DNA of 39,238 nt from Kiloniellaceae bacterium (GTDB taxonomy: Bacteria; Pseudomonadota; Alphaproteobacteria; Kiloniellales; J153): the NCBI GenBank assembly GCA_021776175.1, contig JAJFGJ010000013.1:1-39238 (forward strand), in the 5' to 3' direction. Made by a program: the position numbers and the translations under genes. Positions 32,762-39,238 of this stretch are shown here, in pieces (the first letter of the stretch is position 1; each line of letters opens with the position of its first letter). The notes beneath the pieces are model-generated. The model was given only the letters and a program-made list of their open reading frames with translations, searched no databases and was not told the origin of the DNA.

Positions 32762-33537
32762 TAACATCGGATACCAAGCAGCCCCGGCTGCGGCTGGCGA
32801 ACGGCATTGCCGTGGCCTCGGGAAAAGGCGGCGTCGGCAAGACCTGGCTATCCGCGACCTTGTGCCACGTCCTGGCGCGTTCCGGGTACAATGTCCTGCT
32901 GTTCGACGGCGATTTGGGTTTGGCGAACGTCGATATCCAACTCGGCCTGGCGCCGGAAAAGGATTTGGGCGGCGTCCTCGCCGGCCGCTACGGGATGCGC
33001 GGCGCAGCCAGCCGCTGCCGCGAAGGCGGCTTCGACGTTATCGCCGGCAGGTCGGGATCGGGCAGCTTGGCCAGCGTGCCGCAGGAACGCCTGGTCAAGA
33101 TGAGCGCGAGCCTGGTCGATCTCGCCGCCGACTACGACCTGGTCATACTCGACCTCGGCGCGGGCGTGGAGCGCACCGTGCGCCAACTGGCCGCCATGGC
33201 CCGAACCTGCCTCGTCGTCGCGACCGACGAACCGACCTCGATGACCGACGCCTATGCCATGATCAAGCTGACACGCATGCATAATCCGGATGCGGACCTG
33301 CGCTTGGTCATCAACATGGCGCAAAGCCGGGGCGAGGGCGAACGCACCTACGCCACCTTGCGCAAGGCATGCGAATCCTTCCTGAAAACCGCGCCGCCGC
33401 TGGCCGGAATTATCAAGCGCGATCCAAAGGTTCGCGAAGCCATCCGCCATCAAGTGCCGCTTTTGGTGCGCCATCCCAATACCGCCGCCGCCGAAGATGT
33501 CGAGGCAGTGGCGCGCCGCATGCTGCAAGCGCCATGA
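32749..33537 (+). CDS. flhG: Flagellum number regulator FlhG (MinD-like ATPase)
   Basis: ParA/MinD-family ATPase that works with FlhF to control flagellar number and site, 262 aa. The deviant Walker A motif GKGGVGKT is at residues 25-32, DGDLGLANVDIQLGL near 54-68, and VILDLGAGVE holds the Walker B region. It starts within the flhF 3' end (13-bp overlap) and its stop codon overlaps the next start by four bases (ATGA). Confidence 0.93.
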   Translation: MVEVVTSDTKQPRLRLANGIAVASGKGGVGKTWLSATLCHVLARSGYNVLLFDGDLGLANVDIQLGLAPEKDLGGVLAGRYGMRGAASRCREGGFDVIAGRSGSGSLASVPQERLVKMSASLVDLAADYDLVILDLGAGVERTVRQLAAMARTCLVVATDEPTSMTDAYAMIKLTRMHNPDADLRLVINMAQSRGEGERTYATLRKACESFLKTAPPLAGIIKRDPKVREAIRHQVPLLVRHPNTAAAEDVEAVARRMLQAP

Positions 33538-35426
33538 ACGATCTAGTCCGGGCCACGTCTTACTACACGGGCGGAATCGCGGCCAGCGCCCCCGCCGGGG
33601 TGCTGGCCACGATTCCGAACCCGCCCCCCGATATCGCGCGCCTGCCCTCCGGAACCACCTTGCGCGGCGTGGTGATCGGATCCGACGGCAAGGGTCATGT
33701 CCTGGTCAAGACCGACCAGGGAACGCTGACCGTGGCGACCAAGGCGCAGCTTCCCAAGAATAGCGAGGTCGTGCTTCAGATACGAAGCAGCGGAACCCAG
33801 TTGCACATCATGATCATGCAGGCCCGCAACCCAGGCGCGGCGCCCGACACCCCGCCGCAGCCCAACGCGCGCGCACCGGGCCCGGCGCCAGGTTCCGTGG
33901 GTGGCGGAACATCGCAAACCCAGCCAGGCCCCCCCGGCCCCCAGACCGCCCCGGCACCCAGCCTCGACGCGCGGGGAGGCGGCGCCACCAGCTCCAACCA
34001 CATCGGCTCCAGCCACACCGGCCCCTTAAACCTGGGCCAGGTGGTCCGTGCCTTGGTTCAGGGGCCCGCCGGCCCCATGGTTGCCACGGTGGCCCAACAA
34101 CCCGGCGTCCAAGCGGGTCAGCCGCCACGGCCCGAGCCCGGCACCATTCTGCCGCTGAGAATCCTCTCCGTCAGTGCCTCGGGACCGGCGCCGAGCGTCA
34201 CGGTTTCGCCGCACCCCGGGCCAACGGTTTCCAGCACCCAAGGCGCGCGGGCTTACACGCCATACGGCCCTCAGGGGCCGCCTGGAATTCCATCGCCCGC
34301 CAAGGGGCCCGTCAGCACCGGCCACGGCGGTTCCGGCGCGGGCCCCGGCGCCGTGGCCAGTAGCGGCGCGGCCGCAGCGCCCACGGCTCCGGCACCGGCC
34401 TTGGCTGGTGCCTTACCCGGCCAAGTTCCCGGCGTCGCCGGAGCGCCAGGCACGGCATTGCCCACTGCACCCGGTCCGGCGGCTCATCCGGCAGCCGCGC
34501 CATTCAGTTCGCCCGTGGCCGCCGGCACGGCTAGCGGCGCCCCGGAAACGCCTCTGCGGTTCACCGGCCTGGTCACCGGCGCGACACCCACCGGGCGCCC
34601 CATCCTTTCGACGCCATTGGGCACCCTGAGCCTGGAAGTAGAGGCGCGGTTACCTGGCGGCAGCCGGGTGGCCTTGGAACTCGCGCCCGGCGCCTTGCTC
34701 AAGGCGGCCGAGCCCCCCCCGCCCATCGCGGCGGCGCACTCCCTGGCTCATGCCTGGCCAGCCTTGGAAGAGGCGCTTGCCATTTTGGCCGATGCCAGCG
34801 CGACCGCCACCCAGGGAACGCCGCAAGGTGTGCCGCAACCGGGCACGCGCCTGACTTCCGGCATGCTTTTCTTCATGGCCGCGCTCAGCGGCGGAAATCT
34901 CGGGCGGTGGCTGGGCGCCGACGCGCTTCAAACCTTGCGCGCCTCGGGCCGCGACACCCTAATCGGCCGCCTGTCCCGCGACTTGACCCAGATGGCCCGC
35001 ATGGCCGAAGGCACGGGAGGGTCCGGCGGTGCCGTGGGCGATTGGCGGCTGCTGCCAATTCCGCTATGGCACGAGAGTCACGTGCATCAGCTTCGCTTAT
35101 TCCTGCGCCAACACGAGGATCGCCACGACGGCGGGAAGAAACACGACCGGCGGGACCCAACGCGCTTCATCCTCGAGCTTGAGATGTCGCGCCTAGGCGA
35201 GATGCAGCTCGACGGGCTGATACGCGACAAGCGCTTCGATCTCATGATGCGCACGCGCGGCGCCCTGCCCGAAGACATGCGCCAGGATATCCGGTGGATA
35301 TTCGAAGACGCCAATCAAGCCGCCGGCTATTCCGGCAGCCTGGGTTTCCAGGCTTCGGCCGACTGGCACTTTCTGCCGATCGATCAAGACGACGACACCG
35401 GCGAGCCGCCCGGACTCCTCGTTTAG
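33534..35426 (+). CDS. FliK-like protein with Pro/Ala-rich linker and C-terminal Flg_hook-like domain
   Basis: A 630-aa protein coupled to flhG by an ATGA overlap. The N-terminal 100 residues look like a small beta domain (GHVLVKTDQGTLTVATKAQLPKNSEVVLQI). Residues about 100-370 are Pro/Gly/Ala-rich and low complexity. A second beta segment near residues 345-390 repeats the same theme (GRPILSTPLGTLSLEVEARL). The C-terminus (about residues 530-615; RFILELEMSRLGEMQLDGLIRDKRFDLMMRTRG) follows the FliK/Flg_hook pattern. A true fliK is present at 18743, so this is a second FliK-like protein. Its function is unknown to me. Confidence 0.65.
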   Translation: MNDLVRATSYYTGGIAASAPAGVLATIPNPPPDIARLPSGTTLRGVVIGSDGKGHVLVKTDQGTLTVATKAQLPKNSEVVLQIRSSGTQLHIMIMQARNPGAAPDTPPQPNARAPGPAPGSVGGGTSQTQPGPPGPQTAPAPSLDARGGGATSSNHIGSSHTGPLNLGQVVRALVQGPAGPMVATVAQQPGVQAGQPPRPEPGTILPLRILSVSASGPAPSVTVSPHPGPTVSSTQGARAYTPYGPQGPPGIPSPAKGPVSTGHGGSGAGPGAVASSGAAAAPTAPAPALAGALPGQVPGVAGAPGTALPTAPGPAAHPAAAPFSSPVAAGTASGAPETPLRFTGLVTGATPTGRPILSTPLGTLSLEVEARLPGGSRVALELAPGALLKAAEPPPPIAAAHSLAHAWPALEEALAILADASATATQGTPQGVPQPGTRLTSGMLFFMAALSGGNLGRWLGADALQTLRASGRDTLIGRLSRDLTQMARMAEGTGGSGGAVGDWRLLPIPLWHESHVHQLRLFLRQHEDRHDGGKKHDRRDPTRFILELEMSRLGEMQLDGLIRDKRFDLMMRTRGALPEDMRQDIRWIFEDANQAAGYSGSLGFQASADWHFLPIDQDDDTGEPPGLLV

Positions 35427-35429
35427 AGC

Positions 35430-35858
35430 CTATTCGTCGCCGGACGCCTGGCCGCGCCGGTGTATTTCAGTGCCAAGATCGTCCAGGTTTATTTGTTCCC
35501 GCCGCGCGTGCTCTTCCTGCTTTTTCCGGGCCTCAAGATCGCCGGCGTGTTCGTACTTCTTCATCTCCTCGAAGGCCGCGTGAACTTCTTCCCGCGCGGC
35601 CTGAACCGAAACCTCAAGCTCGCCAATGGTATGGCGCAAGCGCCGCCGCCGCTCCAGCGCCGCCGCGATGAAGGCGGGAAATGCGATCGTCCCCTCAATG
35701 GAGGAGCCGGCGGCATCGCTTTCGGTCTCTAGTTCTTTTTCAAGATGTTGCAAATCTTTCTTCATTTTTTTGACGAGCTCGTCAATGCCCGCCAACTTCT
35801 GGCGTTTCTCGTTCAAGGCCCAGGAATGTACCCTGGTCAGGGACTTGAAAGCCGTCAT
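35430..35858 (-). CDS. fliJ: Flagellar export chaperone FliJ
   Basis: Central stalk/coiled-coil component of the FliHIJ ATPase complex, 142 aa. The whole protein is predicted helical and highly charged with heptad-like spacing (KRQKLAGIDELVKKMKKDLQHLEKELETE; ALERRRRLRHTIGELEVSVQAAREEVHAAFEEMKKYE), as in FliJ. It follows fliI by 6 bp on the minus strand, the normal fliI-fliJ order, and converges with the FliK-like gene, with 3 bp between the stop codons. Confidence 0.88.
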   Translation of the reverse strand: MTAFKSLTRVHSWALNEKRQKLAGIDELVKKMKKDLQHLEKELETESDAAGSSIEGTIAFPAFIAAALERRRRLRHTIGELEVSVQAAREEVHAAFEEMKKYEHAGDLEARKKQEEHARREQINLDDLGTEIHRRGQASGDE

Positions 35859-35864
35859 GGCGGG

Positions 35865-37223
35865 TTATTCCACCGCCGCCGTCGTCTCGGCGGGCGGCCA
35901 CTGCAGCCCAAGGATATCGGCCATGGCGGCGTAGCCGGATTCGAGGTCCGCGCGATCGCCCTTGCCCTGGCTCAGAAAAGCCTCCAGACCCGGCTGGTAG
36001 AGTATGGACTCGTCGATCATCGGATCGCTGCCCTTCTTATAGGCGCCGATCCGGATAAGTTCGCCCATGTCCTCGAAGGTGGATAGCAGGGTGCGCGCCC
36101 GGTTCACCAGCTCGTTCTCGGCGGCGGTGTTACAGTTCGGCATGGTCCGGGAAACACTGCGCAGCACGTCTATGGCGGGGTAGCGGTTGCGCTGCGCGAT
36201 CTTGCGGTCCAGCACGATCTGGCCGTCGAGAATGCCGCGCACGGCGTCCGCGATCGGCTCGTTGTGGTCGTCGCCCTCCACCAGCACCGTGAACAAGCCC
36301 GTGATCGAGCCACCGTCAACGCCCGGCCCCGCCCGCTCGAGAAGCGCCGGCAACTGGGCGAACACGCTGGGCGTATAGCCCTTGCTGGTCGGCGGCTCGC
36401 CGGCGGAAAGGCCAATCTCGCGCATGGCCATGGCGAACCGGGTGATGGAATCGATCAGGCACAGGACGTCGCGGCCCTTGTCGCGGAAGTATTCGGCCAC
36501 GCTCAGGGTCAGATAGGCTGCCTGGCGCCGGATCAGGGGCGCTTCGTCGGAGGTGGCGACGATGACCACGGAACGCGCCAGGCCTTCGGCCCCGAGATCG
36601 TCTTCCAGCCATTCCTGGACCTCGCGCCCGCGCTCGCCGATAAGACCGATAACATTGACGTCCGAGGCCGTGTAACGGGCGAGCATGGAGAGGAGAACCG
36701 ATTTACCGACCCCCGAGCCGGCGAAAATACCCATGCGCTGCCCCCGGCAGCAGGTCGTGAAGGCGTTGATGGTCCTGACTCCGAGATCGATCTTGGCGCC
36801 CACGCGCTGGCGGCTGTGCGCCGGCGGCGGCGCGCGCCGCAAGTGGCAGGGCACCGTGCCGCTGGGCAAGGGCCCCTTGCCGTCGATGGGCTCGCCCAGG
36901 GCGTTCATGACCCGCCCCAGCCAGGCCTCGCACGGCCACACGACAGGGTCCGATTTCAAAACCTCCGCCTTGCAGCCCAGGCCGATACCCTCCACCGATC
37001 CAAAGGGCAGAAGCAGGGCCCGTCCCTGGCGGAAACCCACGACCTCGCAAGGAACGGCGGACTTCCCCCGGGCCATGACATTGCAGCGCTGCCCGATCGT
37101 CAACTCCCGGTCGAGACCGGCAAGCTCGATCATCATGCCCATAACCCCGGCCACGCGCCCATAGAGCCGGTAATCGGGAATTTCGTCGATCCCCTCGACC
37201 AATGATTCAATATTTATCGTCAC
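35865..37223 (-). CDS. fliI: Flagellum-specific ATPase FliI
   Basis: ATPase that helps feed substrates to the flagellar export gate, 452 aa. The Walker A motif GSGVGKS is at residues 169-175 (preceded by GQRMGIFA). IGLIGERGREVQEW, a family signature, follows, as do VLCLIDSITRFAMAMREIGLSAGEPPTSKGYTPSVF and the SGS-type ITGLFTVLVEGDD segment. The C-terminal domain is intact. It is transcribed divergently from ctrA across a 176-bp region. Confidence 0.96.
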   Translation of the reverse strand: MTINIESLVEGIDEIPDYRLYGRVAGVMGMMIELAGLDRELTIGQRCNVMARGKSAVPCEVVGFRQGRALLLPFGSVEGIGLGCKAEVLKSDPVVWPCEAWLGRVMNALGEPIDGKGPLPSGTVPCHLRRAPPPAHSRQRVGAKIDLGVRTINAFTTCCRGQRMGIFAGSGVGKSVLLSMLARYTASDVNVIGLIGERGREVQEWLEDDLGAEGLARSVVIVATSDEAPLIRRQAAYLTLSVAEYFRDKGRDVLCLIDSITRFAMAMREIGLSAGEPPTSKGYTPSVFAQLPALLERAGPGVDGGSITGLFTVLVEGDDHNEPIADAVRGILDGQIVLDRKIAQRNRYPAIDVLRSVSRTMPNCNTAAENELVNRARTLLSTFEDMGELIRIGAYKKGSDPMIDESILYQPGLEAFLSQGKGDRADLESGYAAMADILGLQWPPAETTAAVE

Positions 37224-37280
37224 CCTGACCCTCCCGAGCGGCGGCCGCCGCGAATTGCGGTTAATTATGCTTGGGGCTCT

Positions 37281-37295
37281 TTAAAGATGCGTAAA
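37281..37295. promoter_or_regulatory. Possible CtrA-like box in the fliI/ctrA divergent region
   Basis: TTAAAGATGCGTAAA fits TTAA-N7-TTAA with one substitution (TAAA), and it lies between divergent fliI and ctrA. A second weaker candidate, TTAACGTCAATTCAT, is at 37355-37369. CtrA autoregulation and CtrA control of flagellar genes are established in Caulobacter; here the sites are inferred from sequence only. Confidence 0.35.
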
Positions 37296-37399
37296 ACAAT
37301 ATGAAATGAAGCTTGCGGCGCTAAGGGTTTCTTAATACAAGATCCGCAAAATGGTTAACGTCAATTCATTCCGTTCACGAAGACATCAGGAATAGATTC

Positions 37400-38128
37400 A
37401 TGAGAGTGCTGCTAGTCGAGGACGATCCCGCAACCGCCCAAAGCATTGAAATGATGCTGAGATCGGAGAGTTACGTCTGCGACACAACGGACATGGGCGA
37501 GGATGGCCTCGAAATCGGGAAATTGTACGATTACGACATCATCGTTCTCGATCTGATGCTGCCGGACATGGATGGCTACGAGGTGCTTCGCCGCCTGCGT
37601 GCCGCGAGGGTCAAAACACCGATCATGATCCTATCCGGGCTCAACGGCCTGGACGACAAGATCAAGGGCCTGGGAGTCGGCGCCGACGACTACCTCACCA
37701 AGCCGTTCGACAAGCGCGAACTGATCGCCCGTATCCAGGCAATCGTGCGGCGCTCCAAAGGTCATTCGGATTCGATCATCAAGACCGCGAAGCTGACGGT
37801 AAATCTGGATACCAGGACAGTCGAGATCGGCGGCCACCCACTGCACCTGACCGGCAAGGAATATGGTATCCTGGAGCTGTTGTCGCTGCGCAAGGGCACG
37901 ACCCTGACCAAGGAAATGTTCCTCAACCACCTCTACGGAGGCATGGACGAGCCGGAACTTAAGATCATCGATGTCTTTGTCTGCAAGCTGCGCAAGAAGC
38001 TGACGGCCGCCACCGGCGGTGACAGCTATATCGAAACGGTCTGGGGCCGTGGCTATGTGCTGCGCGACCCGGTGCCTGCGCAAGACACCGGCAAGACCCA
38101 GATCCCGCAGCAGGCAGCCGCCGTTTAA
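37400..38128 (+). CDS. ctrA: Cell-cycle response regulator CtrA
   Basis: OmpR-family master regulator of cell cycle and flagellar genes in alphaproteobacteria, 242 aa. The receiver domain (1-120) has acidic Glu7/Asp8/Asp9, phosphoacceptor Asp51 ([21 protein letters not shown]) and the [13 protein letters not shown] switch region. The winged-helix domain contains [30 protein letters not shown] and ends with [12 protein letters not shown] Gln/Ala tail (QQAAAV) follows; in Caulobacter the CtrA C-terminus (ending AA) is a ClpXP recognition tag, and this ending is similar but capped by Val. A GATTC (GANTC, CcrM type) lies directly before the ATG. Confidence 0.95.
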   Translation: MRVLLVEDDPATAQSIEMMLRSESYVCDTTDMGEDGLEIGKLYDYDIIVLDLMLPDMDGYEVLRRLRAARVKTPIMILSGLNGLDDKIKGLGVGADDYLTKPFDKRELIARIQAIVRRSKGHSDSIIKTAKLTVNLDTRTVEIGGHPLHLTGKEYGILELLSLRKGTTLTKEMFLNHLYGGMDEPELKIIDVFVCKLRKKLTAATGGDSYIETVWGRGYVLRDPVPAQDTGKTQIPQQAAAV

Positions 38129-38192
38129 CCTGCTCGCGCCGGACCGCCAACGACAGGCAACGTCCGGCGCCGGATCGAGAAACACGTAATCG

Positions 38193-38222
38193 AAAAGGCG
38201 CGTCCTTAGGGCGCGCCTTTTT
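38193..38222 (+). terminator. Terminator after ctrA (likely bidirectional)
   Basis: AAAAGGCGCG, a nine-base loop, then CGCGCCTTTTT form a ten-pair stem followed by T residues on the plus strand. The A-run on the left arm gives a T-run on the minus strand, so the same hairpin could terminate cheR, whose stop codon is 60 bp away. Confidence 0.85.
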
Positions 38223-38282
38223 CTTGTTCTATTTTGCGGTTTGCGAGTTACGCCTCCAGGCCCCACGGCCTGGCGCCGGGGT

Positions 38283-39131
38283 TTAGCTGGCCGCTTTGAC
38301 CGGGCTAGCTGCCGCGGCGGCGGTTACCAGCTTATAGACGCCGCGCTGACCCGGCATGAGTTGGAACCGGTCCGAGGTTCCCAGAACCGTCTCGGCCCCG
38401 CCAAGATAGAGGAAACCATCGTCCGGCATAATCCCGGCCATGCCGGCCAGTACCTGCCCCTTGGTCGGCGGATCGAAGTAGATCAGCACGTTGCGGCAAA
38501 ACACGACATCGAACTTCCCGAGCGCGGAGGGGCTGGTCAAAAGATTAAACGGTTTGAATTTTACCATTTGGCGAATTTCGTCGCTAATCTGCCAGCGTTC
38601 CCCGGCTTGCTTGAAATACTTCACCAAAAGATTGATGGGCAGGCCGCGCTGGACCTCGAACTGCGTGTAGGTTCCCGATTCGGCCTTGGCAAGTATCTCC
38701 TTGGACAAATCCGTCGCGATAATTTCGATACGCCATCCCGCCAGCTTGGCCGCGTTTTCCTTTAGCAGCATGGCCAAAGTGTACGGCTCCTGACCGGAGG
38801 AACAGGCCGCGCTCCAAATGCGCAAGGACTTGACGCTCGCGCGATGCTCCAGCATGTACGGCAGCACGAGGTCCTTAAACTGATCGAAGGGTTTCTGGTC
38901 CCGGAAAAAAAACGACTCATTGGTCGTCATGGCTTCTGTTACGCTTGTAATCAGCTTGGTATCGTTCGTCGCTCGCATTTTTTTGATGAGTTCATCAACG
39001 GACTGCATGCTATTACTTCGAGCAAGGGGCATCAGTCGACTCTCAAGCAAATATGCCTTGTCCTGAGTAAGAACAAGTCCAGACCGGTTCTTTAATAATG
39101 CACTGATATAGTTGAAATCATCTGGTGTCAT
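38283..39131 (-). CDS. cheR: Chemotaxis protein methyltransferase CheR
   Basis: SAM-dependent enzyme that methylates glutamates of chemoreceptors, 282 aa. The N-terminal helical CheR domain (about residues 1-75) is followed by TTNESFFFRDQKPFDQF, the SAM-binding WSAACSSGQEPYTLAM (about residues 104-119) and ATDLSKEILAKAESG. The catalytic domain ends with FCRNVLIYFDPPTKGQVL and YLGGAE. Its ATG overlaps the cheB stop codon by four bases (ATGA). Confidence 0.95.
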   Translation of the reverse strand: MTPDDFNYISALLKNRSGLVLTQDKAYLLESRLMPLARSNSMQSVDELIKKMRATNDTKLITSVTEAMTTNESFFFRDQKPFDQFKDLVLPYMLEHRASVKSLRIWSAACSSGQEPYTLAMLLKENAAKLAGWRIEIIATDLSKEILAKAESGTYTQFEVQRGLPINLLVKYFKQAGERWQISDEIRQMVKFKPFNLLTSPSALGKFDVVFCRNVLIYFDPPTKGQVLAGMAGIMPDDGFLYLGGAETVLGTSDRFQLMPGQRGVYKLVTAAAAASPVKAAS

Positions 39132-39238
39132 CTTTTGAACCTGACTACAAAATTATTGATATAATTGGCCATTTCATTCATGGGAACAAGTTTACTGCAT
39201 AATCCCGCATCTGTTACCGCTCCGGGCATACCCCATAC
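39128..39238 (-). CDS. cheB: CheB C-terminal end (partial, continues beyond window)
   Basis: The minus-strand frame reading into the cheR start encodes 36 residues beginning VWGMPGAVTDAGLCSKLVPMNEMANYI, then a stop codon. WGMPGA...AGLCS..LP.NE is the C-terminal end of CheB methylesterases (chemoreceptor demethylation, phosphorylation-controlled). It overlaps cheR by four bases, the common cheB-cheR coupling. The start and receiver domain lie outside the window. Confidence 0.85.
   Translation of the reverse strand, partial: VWGMPGAVTDAGLCSKLVPMNEMANYINNFVVRFKR

Noticed and set aside
36264..37205. 313-codon plus-strand open frame opposite fliI
   Set aside because: Antisense of a highly conserved ATPase gene.
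1..39238. Insertion sequences, prophage, integrase, toxin-antitoxin or CRISPR
   Set aside because: No transposase-, integrase- or Cas-like coding region and no spaced direct-repeat array was seen; the only tandem repeat is the short in-frame one in fliK.

Overview
The window reads as one large flagellar and flagellin-glycosylation locus of an alphaproteobacterium. The DNA is GC-rich and the genes tightly packed. FlbT, FlaF, FlbD, SciP and CtrA occur together, which is an alphaproteobacterial signature. FlhF and FlhG add a polar-flagellum signature and point to a Rhodospirillales-like lineage rather than a close Caulobacter relative; that placement is an inference, since no rRNA gene is present. 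I see no insertion sequence, prophage, CRISPR array or tRNA.

Layout. (1) 1-2202: three tandem short flagellins, the first cut by the window edge, with a terminator after the second and a textbook sigma-54 promoter before the third. (2) 2307-16734: a glycosylation island. It holds a TPR-glycosyltransferase resembling FlmG/GT41, a complete nonulosonate pathway that fits the GDP-linked legionaminic acid route (PtmE-like nucleotidyltransferase, LegB, LegC, LegH, LegG, LegI, LegF), an amidination module (PseA/WbpG-type amidotransferase with HisH and HisF paralogues), and a Maf (DUF115) flagellin glycosyltransferase. (3) 16972-17773: flbT-flaF. (4) 18184-22479: a second consensus sigma-54 promoter, then fliS-like, fliK, flgD and flgE. 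(5) 22807-23151: sciP. (6) 23466-35426: fliF, fliG, fliH, fliN, motA, flbD, flhA, flhF, flhG and a second FliK-like protein, nearly all closely spaced or overlapping. (7) 35430-37223: fliJ and fliI on the minus strand. (8) 37400-38128: ctrA. (9) 38283 to the end: cheR and the last 36 codons of cheB on the minus strand.

How it fits together. CtrA and its inhibitor SciP should control the early class, including fliF and flbT, which carry CtrA-like boxes. FlbD, made from the fliF cluster, should then activate the two sigma-54 promoters (late flagellin and hook operon). A palindrome GGCAA-N3-TTGCC, in tandem pairs whose centres are exactly 22 bp apart, lies 80-120 bp upstream of both sigma-54 promoters. 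A single exact copy sits beside the CtrA-like box upstream of fliF. This is what is expected of FlbD (ftr) sites that activate late genes and repress fliF. The flagellins are then probably decorated with an amidinated legionaminic acid by FlmG-like and/or Maf transferases before export by FlhA/FliHIJ with FliS, FlaF and FlbT as partners.

Most notable for follow-up: two unrelated candidate flagellin glycosyltransferases in one locus; the amidination module, whose HisF has Glu in place of a catalytic Asp; the FlbD-site architecture; a FliS-like protein coexisting with FlaF/FlbT; a second FliK-like protein; and structured intergenic segments at 22549-22691 and 14554-14632.
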